DNA of 6,127 nt from Tissierellia bacterium. GTDB lineage: Bacteria; Bacillota; Clostridia; Tissierellales; Tissierellaceae. The DNA lies in assembly GCA_012521625.1 (NCBI GenBank), contig JAAYLY010000084.1, positions 1 through 6,127 on the forward strand, read 5' to 3'. The notes below the pieces were generated by a model. It searched no databases, was not told where the DNA came from, and was given only the letters and a program-made list of their open reading frames with translations. The translations under genes and the position numbers were made by a program. Shown here piece after piece: positions 1 through 5,966 of the stretch. Numbering within the stretch: the stretch's first letter is position 1; every line of letters begins with the position of its first letter.

Positions 1-13
1 AATTATATATTGT

Positions 14-56
14 TATAAGGATTTATTTAAGAATCTATAAGGATTTATATAAGAAT
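14..56. repeat. Two tandem copies of a 21-bp AT-rich repeat, 22-bp period
   Basis: Copies at 14-34 and 36-56 match at 20 of 21 positions; the only difference is T27 versus A49. Each copy reads TATAAGGATTTATNTAAGAAT, with one base between copies. The period is close to two helical turns, as expected for two protein-binding sites on one DNA face. The repeat begins 12 bp beyond the psuG stop. A weak -10-like hexamer (TATAAT on the minus strand, 2-7) lies just past it, so the repeat may belong to the control region of a gene beyond the left edge. No hairpin is apparent, so it is not an obvious terminator. Nothing else is visible in bases 1-68. The function is unknown and chance duplication in AT-rich DNA is possible. 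Confidence 0.6.
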
Positions 57-68
57 TTTAAAAAAACT

Positions 69-986
69 TTACCTTAATTGAGCAAGTTCAACAGCTAGTT
101 TAGCCCCTAGTCTTGCATTATTATACACCAATTGGATATTGGCATCTAAACTTTCTCCCTTAGTAATATCCTTAACCTTTGCCAGCAAGAAGGGGGTAGT
201 CTCCTTGCCCTTGATTCCCTTTTCCTCTGCTTCCTTTAGGGCATCCTCAATGGATTTATTAATTATATCATAGTCCATAGCATATTCCTCTGGGATTGGG
301 TTGGCTACAACTACTCCTCCATTTAAGCCCAGATCCCATTTAGATTTAATGGCTAATGCCAACTCTTGAGGATCATCCACCCTATAGTCTACATTAAAAC
401 CACTTCTTCTAGTATAGAAGGCAGGCATCTCTTCAGTCCCAAAGCCAACTACAGGAACTCCCATGGTTTCTAGATACTCCAGGGTAAGACCTATATCCAA
501 TATGGACTTTGCACCTGCACAGACAACAGCCACATTTGTATTGGCTAATTCTTGCAGGTCAGCTGAAATATCAAAGCTGGTCTCAGCCCCCCTGTGTACT
601 CCACCTATACCTCCTGTTGTAAAGACTTTAATTCCAGCTAAAGCAGCTATTATCATGGTTGAAGCTACTGTAGTAGCCCCATCTTGCTTTCTAGCTACTA
701 TGAAAGGAATATCCCTTCTAGAAGTTTTAATTACATTTTCAGCCTTACCAAGGTACTCAATCTCTTCTTCAGTTAGTCCCACCTTAAGCTTACCCTTTAA
801 GATGGCAATGGTAGCTGGAATAGCTCCATTTTCCCTAATGATTTCTTCTACCCTTAGGGCTGTCTCCACATTTCTAGGATATGGCATACCATGGGATATG
901 ATGGTAGATTCTAAAGCTACCACCGGCCTCCCCTCATCTAAGGCCTTCTTTACTTCTGGTTTTATCTCTAAGTATTTTTTTAACAT
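69..986 (-). CDS. psuG: Pseudouridine-5'-phosphate glycosidase (PsuG)
   Basis: This cytosolic enzyme reversibly cleaves the C-C glycosidic bond of pseudouridine 5'-phosphate to uracil and ribose 5-phosphate (EC 4.2.1.70), the second step of pseudouridine salvage. The 305-residue protein is the usual full length for the family. Visible signatures are ALESTIISHGMPYP (24-37), KTSRRD (87-92), the glycine-rich TTGGIGGVHRG (123-133), FDISADL (138-144), VCAGAKSILD (155-164) and LDANIQLVYNNA (280-291). By alignment from memory to E. coli YeiN, E26, K87, D143, K160 and N283 correspond to its active-site Glu, Lys, metal-binding Asp, Schiff-base Lys and Asn, so it should be active. The ATG start has AAGGAG about 9 nt upstream, inside the end of psuK. 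The 7-bp overlap with psuK implies translational coupling. No signal peptide or membrane segment is seen. Confidence 0.96.
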   Translation of the reverse strand: MLKKYLEIKPEVKKALDEGRPVVALESTIISHGMPYPRNVETALRVEEIIRENGAIPATIAILKGKLKVGLTEEEIEYLGKAENVIKTSRRDIPFIVARKQDGATTVASTMIIAALAGIKVFTTGGIGGVHRGAETSFDISADLQELANTNVAVVCAGAKSILDIGLTLEYLETMGVPVVGFGTEEMPAFYTRRSGFNVDYRVDDPQELALAIKSKWDLGLNGGVVVANPIPEEYAMDYDIINKSIEDALKEAEEKGIKGKETTPFLLAKVKDITKGESLDANIQLVYNNARLGAKLAVELAQLR

Positions 987-1930
987 CTCTCATTCTCCTT
1001 CATCTTTAATTTTATTTCCTCTATTGACATCCTAGGATTGATAGTCTCTTCATGGGACAAGGCTACTATGGAGGCATACATGGCTAAATCCACCACTTCC
1101 TCTAATTCTAGCCCATTGACATAGCCATAGGCAAGGGCTGCTACGAAAGCATCTCCTGCTCCTGTTGCATTGACTATATCCATCTTTGGCGTCTTCTTAT
1201 GGCCCATTATTTTTGAGTCGCTGTAAAAGACACCTTCTGCACCTAGTGTAATAAATACCCTTTTTACACCCTTATTATGAAGAATTTCAGCAGATTTTTT
1301 CAAATCCTCACTATCCTTTATCTTAATACCTGTGAGGATTTCCGCCTCTAACTTATTGGGCTTTACAGTATGGAAGTATCCTATTAGTTCCTTTACCATC
1401 TCAGTCTTTGCAGTAGACACTGTATCTAGAAAAAATACCCCTTTAAATTTGGTTACTATATATTGAATAACCTCCTTAGGGATATTGGCATCTATTACAC
1501 AGAGCTTAGCATTTTCTATTATATCTCTTTTACTTTCTATAAATTCCTCATCCATCTTATCATATATATCCATGCTGGAGATGGCAATTTCCATATCTCC
1601 ACTTTCATTTAGGATAGATAGGTAGACCGAGGTATTTTCACCCTCTAAAACTAGAGTATCCTCCATATCTAAGCCAATTACCTTAGCCTGTTCCAATATC
1701 ATATGGCCGTAGGGATCATCCCCTATTATGGAAATTAAGCTGGTATTAACTCCTAGCCTCCTTAAGTTTTCAGCTATATTCCTTCCTACTCCTCCCAGGG
1801 ATATTTTAACATTGCCAATGTTAGAATCCTTCATAATTAGCTTTTTCTTGGGGAAGCCTTGGATATCAACATTTGTTCCCCCAATTACCACAACATAATC
1901 TTCCATTTTCTCATCCTTTTTCTTATCCAT
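980..1930 (-). CDS. psuK: Pseudouridine kinase, PfkB/ribokinase family (PsuK)
   Basis: This kinase uses ATP to phosphorylate pseudouridine to pseudouridine 5'-phosphate (EC 2.7.1.83), the substrate of the downstream glycosidase. The 316-residue protein has the PfkB layout: N-terminal strand VVVIGGTNVDIQG (13-25), substrate-side GGVGRNIAENLRRLG (46-60), the metal/phosphate motif NKLEAE (192-197), TLGAEGVFY (228-236) and the C-terminal ATP-site signature NATGAGDAF (254-262) with catalytic base D260. PfkB proteins are hard to assign by sequence alone. Pseudouridine is assigned because the gene overlaps psuG and has the GGxNxDIxG and GGVGRNIAENL forms typical of PsuK. The ATG at 1930 has AGGTGG 4 nt upstream. 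An alternative ATG at 1906 (codon 9) has AAGGA 7 nt upstream and would drop a lysine-rich leader, MDKKKDEK. It is the first gene of a psuK-psuG operon. Confidence 0.92.
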   Translation of the reverse strand: MDKKKDEKMEDYVVVIGGTNVDIQGFPKKKLIMKDSNIGNVKISLGGVGRNIAENLRRLGVNTSLISIIGDDPYGHMILEQAKVIGLDMEDTLVLEGENTSVYLSILNESGDMEIAISSMDIYDKMDEEFIESKRDIIENAKLCVIDANIPKEVIQYIVTKFKGVFFLDTVSTAKTEMVKELIGYFHTVKPNKLEAEILTGIKIKDSEDLKKSAEILHNKGVKRVFITLGAEGVFYSDSKIMGHKKTPKMDIVNATGAGDAFVAALAYGYVNGLELEEVVDLAMYASIVALSHEETINPRMSIEEIKLKMKENERC

Positions 1931-1952
1931 AAAACCACCTTATAGATTTTAT

Positions 1953-1981
1953 ATTATATATTATTTATCCTTTAATTGTAA
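1953..1981 (-). promoter_or_regulatory. Putative sigma-A promoter of psuK-psuG
   Basis: Read on the minus strand, a perfect -10 hexamer TATAAT (1953-1958) is preceded by a 17-bp spacer and a weak -35, TTACAA (1976-1981). The transcript would start near 1946, giving a leader of about 16 nt that contains the AGGTGG ribosome binding site. The element lies between the regulator's terminator and psuK, so psuKG is expected to be a separate unit. The surrounding DNA is very AT-rich, which raises the chance of a spurious TATAAT. No copy of the TGTATRCA sites found upstream of the GntR gene is seen here. Confidence 0.45.
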
Positions 1982-2000
1982 CTTATAATCTCATTTATGT

Positions 2001-2033
2001 AAAAAACAAACGCAAGGCTGCCTTGCGTTGTTT
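2001..2033 (-). terminator. Rho-independent terminator of the GntR-family gene
   Basis: On the minus strand a GC-rich stem CGCAAGG/CCTTGCG (2011-2017 with 2021-2027) closes on a 3-nt loop. A-T pairs and, beyond a single-base bulge, C-G and further A-T pairs extend it outward to about 2004/2033. The uridine-rich tract TTTGTTTTTT (complement of 2001-2010) follows directly. It begins 7 nt past the regulator's stop codon and is a classic intrinsic terminator separating the regulator from psuKG. Confidence 0.93.
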
Positions 2034-2039
2034 AAAATA

Positions 2040-2732
2040 CTATTCAACTAGTTCGCCTATGAAATACTCCTTATGCTTACTTACAATCTCCGTAAGGTTG
2101 TTCATACCCCTGTAGATATGCTTCTTATAATAGTCATTGATATGAGCATAGTCTCGATTGATGATACTTCTTACGATTTTTGAATGCTCCTCATATAGTT
2201 TCTCCAATTCCTCCCTACTATAGAGGTTAGTCAAAACCCTCAGCCTATTATAATGGGGCCTATCATTGGAGATCCTTTTCCATATATTTATTTTATTAGC
2301 TAGGGTAAATATGGTTTCATGAAGCTCATTATCCAATTCTAAAAACTTTTTTGATAGGGTAAAATCATCTAGATGGTTGTCTAATAGCTCCCTTTGTTCA
2401 GAAAGAAGTAATTCCAATTTAATTTCTTGGGATTTGCTTAAGGTACCTATTTCCTTGACTACGGCCACTTCCAACTTCTCCCTCATATACATAATATCAT
2501 CTATTTCATCTATGTCGATTAGAGATACGAAGGTACCATTTCCTCGGCGGACTTCGATTAAACCTTCCACTTCCAACCTCTTAAAGGCATCCCTAACAGG
2601 GGTTCTTGATACATTGAACCTCTCTGCTGTTTCTACCTCATTGACCCTTTGTCCCGGAAGTAATTCTAAAAACATTATCTCTTTTTTTATAGTTCTATAG
2701 ATTCGATCGCTAGACTTGTCTTTCCCTCTCAC
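2040..2732 (-). CDS. GntR-family transcriptional regulator, FCD domain (FadR subfamily), probably hexuronate-responsive
   Basis: This is a cytosolic DNA-binding regulator. Numbering from the longest possible start (GTG at 2741), residues about 10-72 form the GntR winged helix: YRTIKKEIMFLELLPGQ, then ETAERFNVSRTPVRDAFKRL (37-56, recognition helix) and the wing RRGNGTFV (65-72). Residues about 78-220 form the all-helical FCD effector domain with its usual metal-ligand set: D137 and H141 (LDNELH), H186 (EEHSKIV) and H208 (KKHIYR). FCD regulators commonly sense sugar acids or other carboxylates, and UxuR and ExuR belong here. Adjacency to uxaA supports a hexuronate effector; a role in psuKG control is less likely but possible. 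I prefer the GTG at 2732 (230 residues) because AGGGTGAT ends 4 nt before it. The GTG at 2741 lies inside that Shine-Dalgarno and has none of its own. The gene has its own promoter and terminator. Confidence 0.92.
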   Translation of the reverse strand: MRGKDKSSDRIYRTIKKEIMFLELLPGQRVNEVETAERFNVSRTPVRDAFKRLEVEGLIEVRRGNGTFVSLIDIDEIDDIMYMREKLEVAVVKEIGTLSKSQEIKLELLLSEQRELLDNHLDDFTLSKKFLELDNELHETIFTLANKINIWKRISNDRPHYNRLRVLTNLYSREELEKLYEEHSKIVRSIINRDYAHINDYYKKHIYRGMNNLTEIVSKHKEYFIGELVE

Positions 2733-2736
2733 AATT

Positions 2737-2744
2737 ATCACCCT
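2737..2744 (-). promoter_or_regulatory. Ribosome binding site that decides the GntR-gene start
   Basis: The minus-strand sequence AGGGTGAT contains GGTGAT, perfectly complementary to the 16S rRNA 3' end, and is followed by AATT and GTG (2730-2732). Aligned to the full GGAGGTGAT, the effective spacing is normal. The upstream in-frame GTG (2739-2741) is part of this site, so it is unlikely to be the start. Confidence 0.7.
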
Positions 2745-2767
2745 GTTTTTGGATACTAGAAAAATAA

Positions 2768-2795
2768 ATTATACAGATAATTAATTTATTAACAA
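2768..2795 (-). promoter_or_regulatory. Possible second, proximal promoter of the GntR-family gene
   Basis: On the minus strand TTGTTA (2790-2795), a 16-bp spacer and TATAAT (2768-2773) form a moderate promoter. It would start about 30 nt upstream of the GTG at 2732. A 9-bp AT-only inverted repeat, AATAAATTA/TAATTTATT (2763-2771 and 2782-2790), overlaps it. The DNA here is almost pure A+T, so chance matches are likely. The distal promoter at 2800-2828 is the better candidate. Confidence 0.3.
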
Positions 2796-2799
2796 TTTT

Positions 2800-2828
2800 A
2801 TTATAGCATGGATGTATGCATTTGGCAA
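2800..2828 (-). promoter_or_regulatory. Sigma-A promoter of the GntR-family gene
   Basis: On the minus strand a -35 TTGCCA (2823-2828), a 17-bp spacer and a perfect -10 TATAAT (2800-2805) form a near-consensus vegetative promoter. The start would be near 2793, giving a leader of about 60 nt. It lies about 100 bp beyond the uxaA stop, so the regulator can be expressed independently of the uxa operon. Two palindromic sites flank its -35. Confidence 0.75.
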
Positions 2829-2855
2829 AATATGTATACATCTCTATGTTACATA
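2812..2855. promoter_or_regulatory. Putative operator: paired ATGTATRCAT palindromes around the -35 box
   Basis: ATGTATGCAT (2812-2821) and the perfect palindrome ATGTATACAT (2832-2841) differ at one base and are 20 bp apart centre to centre, about two helical turns. The first sits in the spacer of the promoter at 2800-2828 and the second just upstream of its -35, so bound protein would block polymerase. A related odd palindrome, TATGTTACATA (2845-2855), lies next to them. Short palindromes with a TATAC-like core are typical of FadR-subfamily GntR regulators, so autoregulation by the adjacent gene is the simplest reading. This is inference from position and symmetry. Confidence 0.55.
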
Positions 2856-2872
2856 CCATTTTTATTCTTTAC

Positions 2873-2911
2873 CTTGCCAAGACTAGGGTTATTTTTCCTA
2901 GTCCTAGCAAG
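2873..2911 (-). terminator. Hairpin at the 3' end of the uxa operon (terminator or 3' stabiliser)
   Basis: In minus-strand RNA, CTTGCTAGGACTAGG (from 2897-2911) pairs with CCTAGTCTTGGCAAG (from 2873-2887) over 15 bp, including two G-U pairs, around a 9-nt A/U-rich loop. It begins 18 nt past the uxaA stop. Both G-U pairs would be C/A mismatches in plus-strand RNA, which fits transcription from the uxa side. No uridine tract follows (the next bases are GTAAAGAATAAAA), so it is not a canonical intrinsic terminator. It could act as a non-canonical terminator or as a 3'-end barrier to exonucleases. Confidence 0.6.
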
Positions 2912-2929
2912 TTATCTAACTCAGCTAAC

Positions 2930-4417
2930 CTATAAGGTTACACCTGTTTTAAAGATTGCTATCTCTTTAAAGCCGTTTACCTCATTCCTAGTTAGTTTAC
3001 CGCTGGCCACATCTATGACAAATTTAATAAAGTCATCTAACAGTTCATCCATTGCCTTATCTTCCAATAGGGAGCCGGCATTAAAATCTATCCAATGAGG
3101 CTTTAAGTCATATAATTTAGAGTTAGTAGAAACCTTTAGGGTTGGAATGAAGCTACCAAAAGGGGTTCCTCTACCTGTTGAAAAGAGGACCATATGGCAG
3201 CCAGCTGCCCCTAGGGCAGTTGACGAAACTAGATCGTTACCAGGAGCATTTAATAGGTTTAAGCCCTTTTTCCTTGCTACATCACCATATTGTAACACAT
3301 CTACTACCTTTGACTTTCCACCCTTCTGGGTGCAGCCTAAGGATTTATCCTCTAGGGTTGTAATACCACCTTCCTTATTGCCTGGTGATGGATTTTCATA
3401 TATGGGCTGCTTATGGTCCAAAAAGTATTGTTTAAAGTCATTTATTAGCTTAACAATATCTTTAAAGACCTCTTCCGACTCAGCCCTTTCCATTAGAATA
3501 GTTTCAGCTCCAAACATCTCTGGAACTTCCGTCAAGATACTTGTCCCACCATGACCTATTAGGTAGTCGGAAAACTCCCCTAGTAGTGGATTAGCAGTTA
3601 TACCAGAAAAACCATCGGAACCACCACATTTTAGGCCAATTTTAAGCTCTGAAATAGGTATTTCTTCCCTTTGGTCATACCTAATCTCCTCATAAATTTC
3701 CCTTAGGAGTTTGACCCCCTCTTCAATTTCATCAGCAACCCTTTGGGTCATTAAAAACTTAATCCTACTCTCATCATAATCCCCCATATGTTCTATAAAC
3801 TCTTCTATTACATTATTTTCACAACCTAAGCCTATGACCAAGGCCCCACCTATATTAGGATGTTTAACTATATCGATTAGAATCCTCCTAGTATTCTCCA
3901 AGTCATCTCCCAATTGAGAGCAGCCGTAGTTATGCTTATATACCCTTATATCATCCAAATCCTGAGGATTTACCTCAGCCTTGAAGCTGTTAAGCATCAT
4001 CTCGCCTATTCCGTTGATGCAGCCTACTGTAGGTACGATAACTAGCTCGTTTCTAATACCCACATCTCCATTTTTCCTCCTGTAGCCCTGAAAAGTAGTC
4101 AGTCCATCTCTTTTTGCTATCTGGACCAATTTAGGACTATATTTATAATCTATAGTTCCCTTAAGGTTTGTTATGGTATTGTGGGTATGAACCCACTGAC
4201 CCTTTAGGATATCCACCTTAGCTTGTCCAATTGGATAACCGTATTTGATGATATTTTCGCCTTGACTTATATCCCTTAGGGCTATCTTATGCCCCCCCTT
4301 AATATCATCCAGCAGTTCTATCCTATCACCATCGGCTTCAATTACTAAGCCTTTTGGTAAATCCCTAATAGCTACAAGGACATTGTCCAACCTATCTATT
4401 TTTATATATTCCCTCAT
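2930..4417 (-). CDS. uxaA: Altronate dehydratase (UxaA)
   Basis: This cytosolic lyase removes water from D-altronate to give 2-dehydro-3-deoxy-D-gluconate (EC 4.2.1.7), the third step of galacturonate catabolism. The 495-residue protein is the full-length two-part form found in E. coli. An N-terminal SAF-type domain (about 1-95) has GHKIALRDI (42-50) and HTHN (77-80). The large UxaA/GarD catalytic domain (about 108-490) has GYRRKNGDVGIRN (111-123), YGCSQ (164-168), GLGCENN (196-202), LKCGGSDGFSGITANP (262-277), ENPSPGN (341-347), LGCTQKGG (360-367) and TGRGTPFGS (414-422). The conserved cysteines and histidines fit the family's iron dependence. Galactarate dehydratase is a relative, but the neighbour uxaB and the intact N-terminal domain favour altronate. 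The ATG overlaps the uxaB stop (ATGA), with AAAGGAG upstream inside uxaB, so translation is probably coupled. Confidence 0.96.
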   Translation of the reverse strand: MREYIKIDRLDNVLVAIRDLPKGLVIEADGDRIELLDDIKGGHKIALRDISQGENIIKYGYPIGQAKVDILKGQWVHTHNTITNLKGTIDYKYSPKLVQIAKRDGLTTFQGYRRKNGDVGIRNELVIVPTVGCINGIGEMMLNSFKAEVNPQDLDDIRVYKHNYGCSQLGDDLENTRRILIDIVKHPNIGGALVIGLGCENNVIEEFIEHMGDYDESRIKFLMTQRVADEIEEGVKLLREIYEEIRYDQREEIPISELKIGLKCGGSDGFSGITANPLLGEFSDYLIGHGGTSILTEVPEMFGAETILMERAESEEVFKDIVKLINDFKQYFLDHKQPIYENPSPGNKEGGITTLEDKSLGCTQKGGKSKVVDVLQYGDVARKKGLNLLNAPGNDLVSSTALGAAGCHMVLFSTGRGTPFGSFIPTLKVSTNSKLYDLKPHWIDFNAGSLLEDKAMDELLDDFIKFVIDVASGKLTRNEVNGFKEIAIFKTGVTL

Positions 4418-5868
4418 GACACTATCTCCTTTAAAGCACCTTCCATACCCTTATCCTCTATTAGGATTAGATACTTAGTTACCATATCCTTTAAGCCTTC
4501 TATTTCATTTAAATCCTGCTTCCAAAGCTCCTTAAGACCTAAAACAGACTCCACAATATGTTCAAGGTATTCTTCACTGCCATCGTAACCATCCCAAAGT
4601 TTTGAATAAAGTTCTAGATATTCTGGATTATCAGCTAGCTCTATTTTCTCTCCGTCCCTTTCTCCCTTATAGAAGCTAATTAAAGCCGCTAATGAGAACA
4701 ATAATTTCTCAGGCAGTTTCCCCTCCCTTTCTATATAGTCTAGAATAGAGGGCAAGACTCTAGTTTCAAACTTGCTCATGGAGTTTAAGGCTATACTCAT
4801 TAGATAATGCTTAATAAAGGGATTTCTAAATCTATCTAAGACATGGTTTGCAAACTCCTCTGACTCCTCCCTGGAATAGTCCATAGCTGGAATAATCTCA
4901 TCAAAGATGGCAGATCTTATAAATTCTCCAACCAATTCATCATCTACTGCTTCCTTAACTGTTTTTAAGCCATATAGATAAGCTACCGGTACCATGCTGG
5001 TATGGGTACCATTTAGGATTCGAACCTTCCTAGTTCTGTAGGGAGTTAGGTCGTCTACGAATACTACGTTTAAGCCTTCCACCTGATCTGCAGGGAATTC
5101 CTCCCTAATCCCTTGTGGGCCTTCAATTACCCAAAGATGGAAATGCTCTCCTTCTACTAAAAACTCGTCTTCATAGCCTAGTTCCTTTTGTATTTCTTCC
5201 GCCCTTTCCTTAGGATATCCAGGAACTATCCTATCCACCAGGGTATTATAGAATAGGTTTGCTTCCTCCAACCACTGGATAAAGTCTTCTTCTAAATTCC
5301 AATCCTCAGCCAATTTAATAATTATCTTTTTAAGCTCTTCTCCATTTTTATCTATTAATTCACATGGTAAGAATATAAGCCCCTTGCACCTATCCCCCTT
5401 AAAGTGCTTATACCTATGGTATAAAAATGCAGCTAGCTTGCCTGGGAAGGAATTTTGAGGCTTGTCCTCTAATCTATCCTTCTCATCATATGCTATACCC
5501 GCCTCAGTGGTATTGGATATTACAAATCTAAGCTCTGGATTTTCAGCTGCCTTTAAATACTCATCATAGTCCCTATAGGTATGCATTCCCCTTGTAATAC
5601 AGTTGATTATATGCTTTTCATCTATTAGCTTTCCCTTCTGAATCCCTTTTAATAAAAGAGTGTATAAGCCATCTTGCTGGTTTAATTTATATACCCTGTC
5701 ATTTTTTCTGGGTCCTACAACTAAAACCCCTGAGTTAAAGTCCACCTCCTCATTCATCCTATGGATTATCCAGTCCACAAATGCCCTTAGGAAGTTGCCA
5801 TCTCCGAACTGTAGTATCCTTTCTGGATACTCCTTATATTCCTTATAGATAGATTTATTTAGTCTCAT
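4414..5868 (-). CDS. uxaB: Tagaturonate reductase / altronate oxidoreductase (UxaB)
   Basis: This cytosolic NAD(H)-dependent dehydrogenase reduces D-tagaturonate to D-altronate (EC 1.1.1.58), supplying the substrate of UxaA. The 484 residues match the usual length of the polyol (mannitol) dehydrogenase family. The N-terminal nucleotide-binding domain starts with ILQFGDGNFLRAFVDW (18-33), the form characteristic of UxaB. ISNTTEAGI (117-125) and the family motif VDRIVPGYP (211-219) follow. The catalytic segment KVRILNGTHT (281-290) keeps the Lys/Asn/His triad as K281, N286 and H289. Fructuronate reductase (UxuB) belongs to the same superfamily; the motif form and overlap with uxaA favour UxaB. 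The ATG is preceded by AGGAGTG at 7-nt spacing. No good promoter is visible in the 98-bp gap to uxuA, so it is probably cotranscribed with uxuA. Confidence 0.95.
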   Translation of the reverse strand: MRLNKSIYKEYKEYPERILQFGDGNFLRAFVDWIIHRMNEEVDFNSGVLVVGPRKNDRVYKLNQQDGLYTLLLKGIQKGKLIDEKHIINCITRGMHTYRDYDEYLKAAENPELRFVISNTTEAGIAYDEKDRLEDKPQNSFPGKLAAFLYHRYKHFKGDRCKGLIFLPCELIDKNGEELKKIIIKLAEDWNLEEDFIQWLEEANLFYNTLVDRIVPGYPKERAEEIQKELGYEDEFLVEGEHFHLWVIEGPQGIREEFPADQVEGLNVVFVDDLTPYRTRKVRILNGTHTSMVPVAYLYGLKTVKEAVDDELVGEFIRSAIFDEIIPAMDYSREESEEFANHVLDRFRNPFIKHYLMSIALNSMSKFETRVLPSILDYIEREGKLPEKLLFSLAALISFYKGERDGEKIELADNPEYLELYSKLWDGYDGSEEYLEHIVESVLGLKELWKQDLNEIEGLKDMVTKYLILIEDKGMEGALKEIVS

Positions 5869-5911
5869 TAAATCACTCCTGTAAGAATATAAATTTTAGC
5901 CTTCAAGAAAC

Positions 5912-5943
5912 ATCCCCTTAAATATCTATTTACTTAAGGGGAT
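5912..5943 (-). other. Strong intercistronic hairpin between uxuA and uxaB
   Basis: Minus-strand RNA can form a 13-bp stem: ATCCCCTTAAGTA (from 5931-5943) with TATTTAAGGGGAT (from 5912-5924), around a 6-nt AATAGA loop. The outer ten pairs are a perfect inverted repeat and one inner pair is G-U. Only GTTTCTTG follows, not a real uridine tract, so full termination is unlikely. A partial terminator, or a processing or stability element that sets the uxuA:uxaB ratio, fits better. A second copy of the 5' arm (TCCCTTAAA, from 5950-5958) could pair with the same 3' arm. The rest of this 98-bp gap holds only the uxaB ribosome binding site. Confidence 0.6.
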
Positions 5944-5966
5944 TTATAATTTAAGGGAGATTCACA

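Noticed and set aside
463..1035. 190-residue plus-strand open frame
   Set aside because: It is antisense to psuG and the end of psuK, which are strong family matches. It has no family motif of its own and is a shadow frame.
2377..2700. 107-residue plus-strand open frame
   Set aside because: It is antisense to the GntR-family gene and shows low-complexity Ser/Leu composition typical of a shadow frame.
2742..2929. CcpA catabolite-repression (cre) site near the regulator promoter
   Set aside because: No sequence close to the cre consensus was found by eye in this gap or in the other intergenic regions. The visible palindromes have a TATAC/TATGC core, not a CG centre.
2808..3098. 96-residue hydrophobic plus-strand open frame starting in the regulator's upstream region
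   Set aside because: Its ATG has no Shine-Dalgarno, it lies within the promoter/operator region, and most of it is antisense to the uxaA 3' end. The hydrophobic look comes from reading AT-rich DNA.
3147..3554. Plus-strand open frames of 135 and 61 residues
   Set aside because: Both lie wholly inside uxaA on the opposite strand, with no recognisable domain or ribosome binding site.
5660..5848. 62-residue plus-strand open frame
   Set aside because: It is antisense to the conserved N-terminus of uxaB, with no supporting signal.
5869..5966. Separate promoter for uxaB-uxaA in the uxuA-uxaB gap
   Set aside because: TATATT-like hexamers occur but none has an acceptable -35 at 16-18 bp. Cotranscription with uxuA is the simpler explanation.
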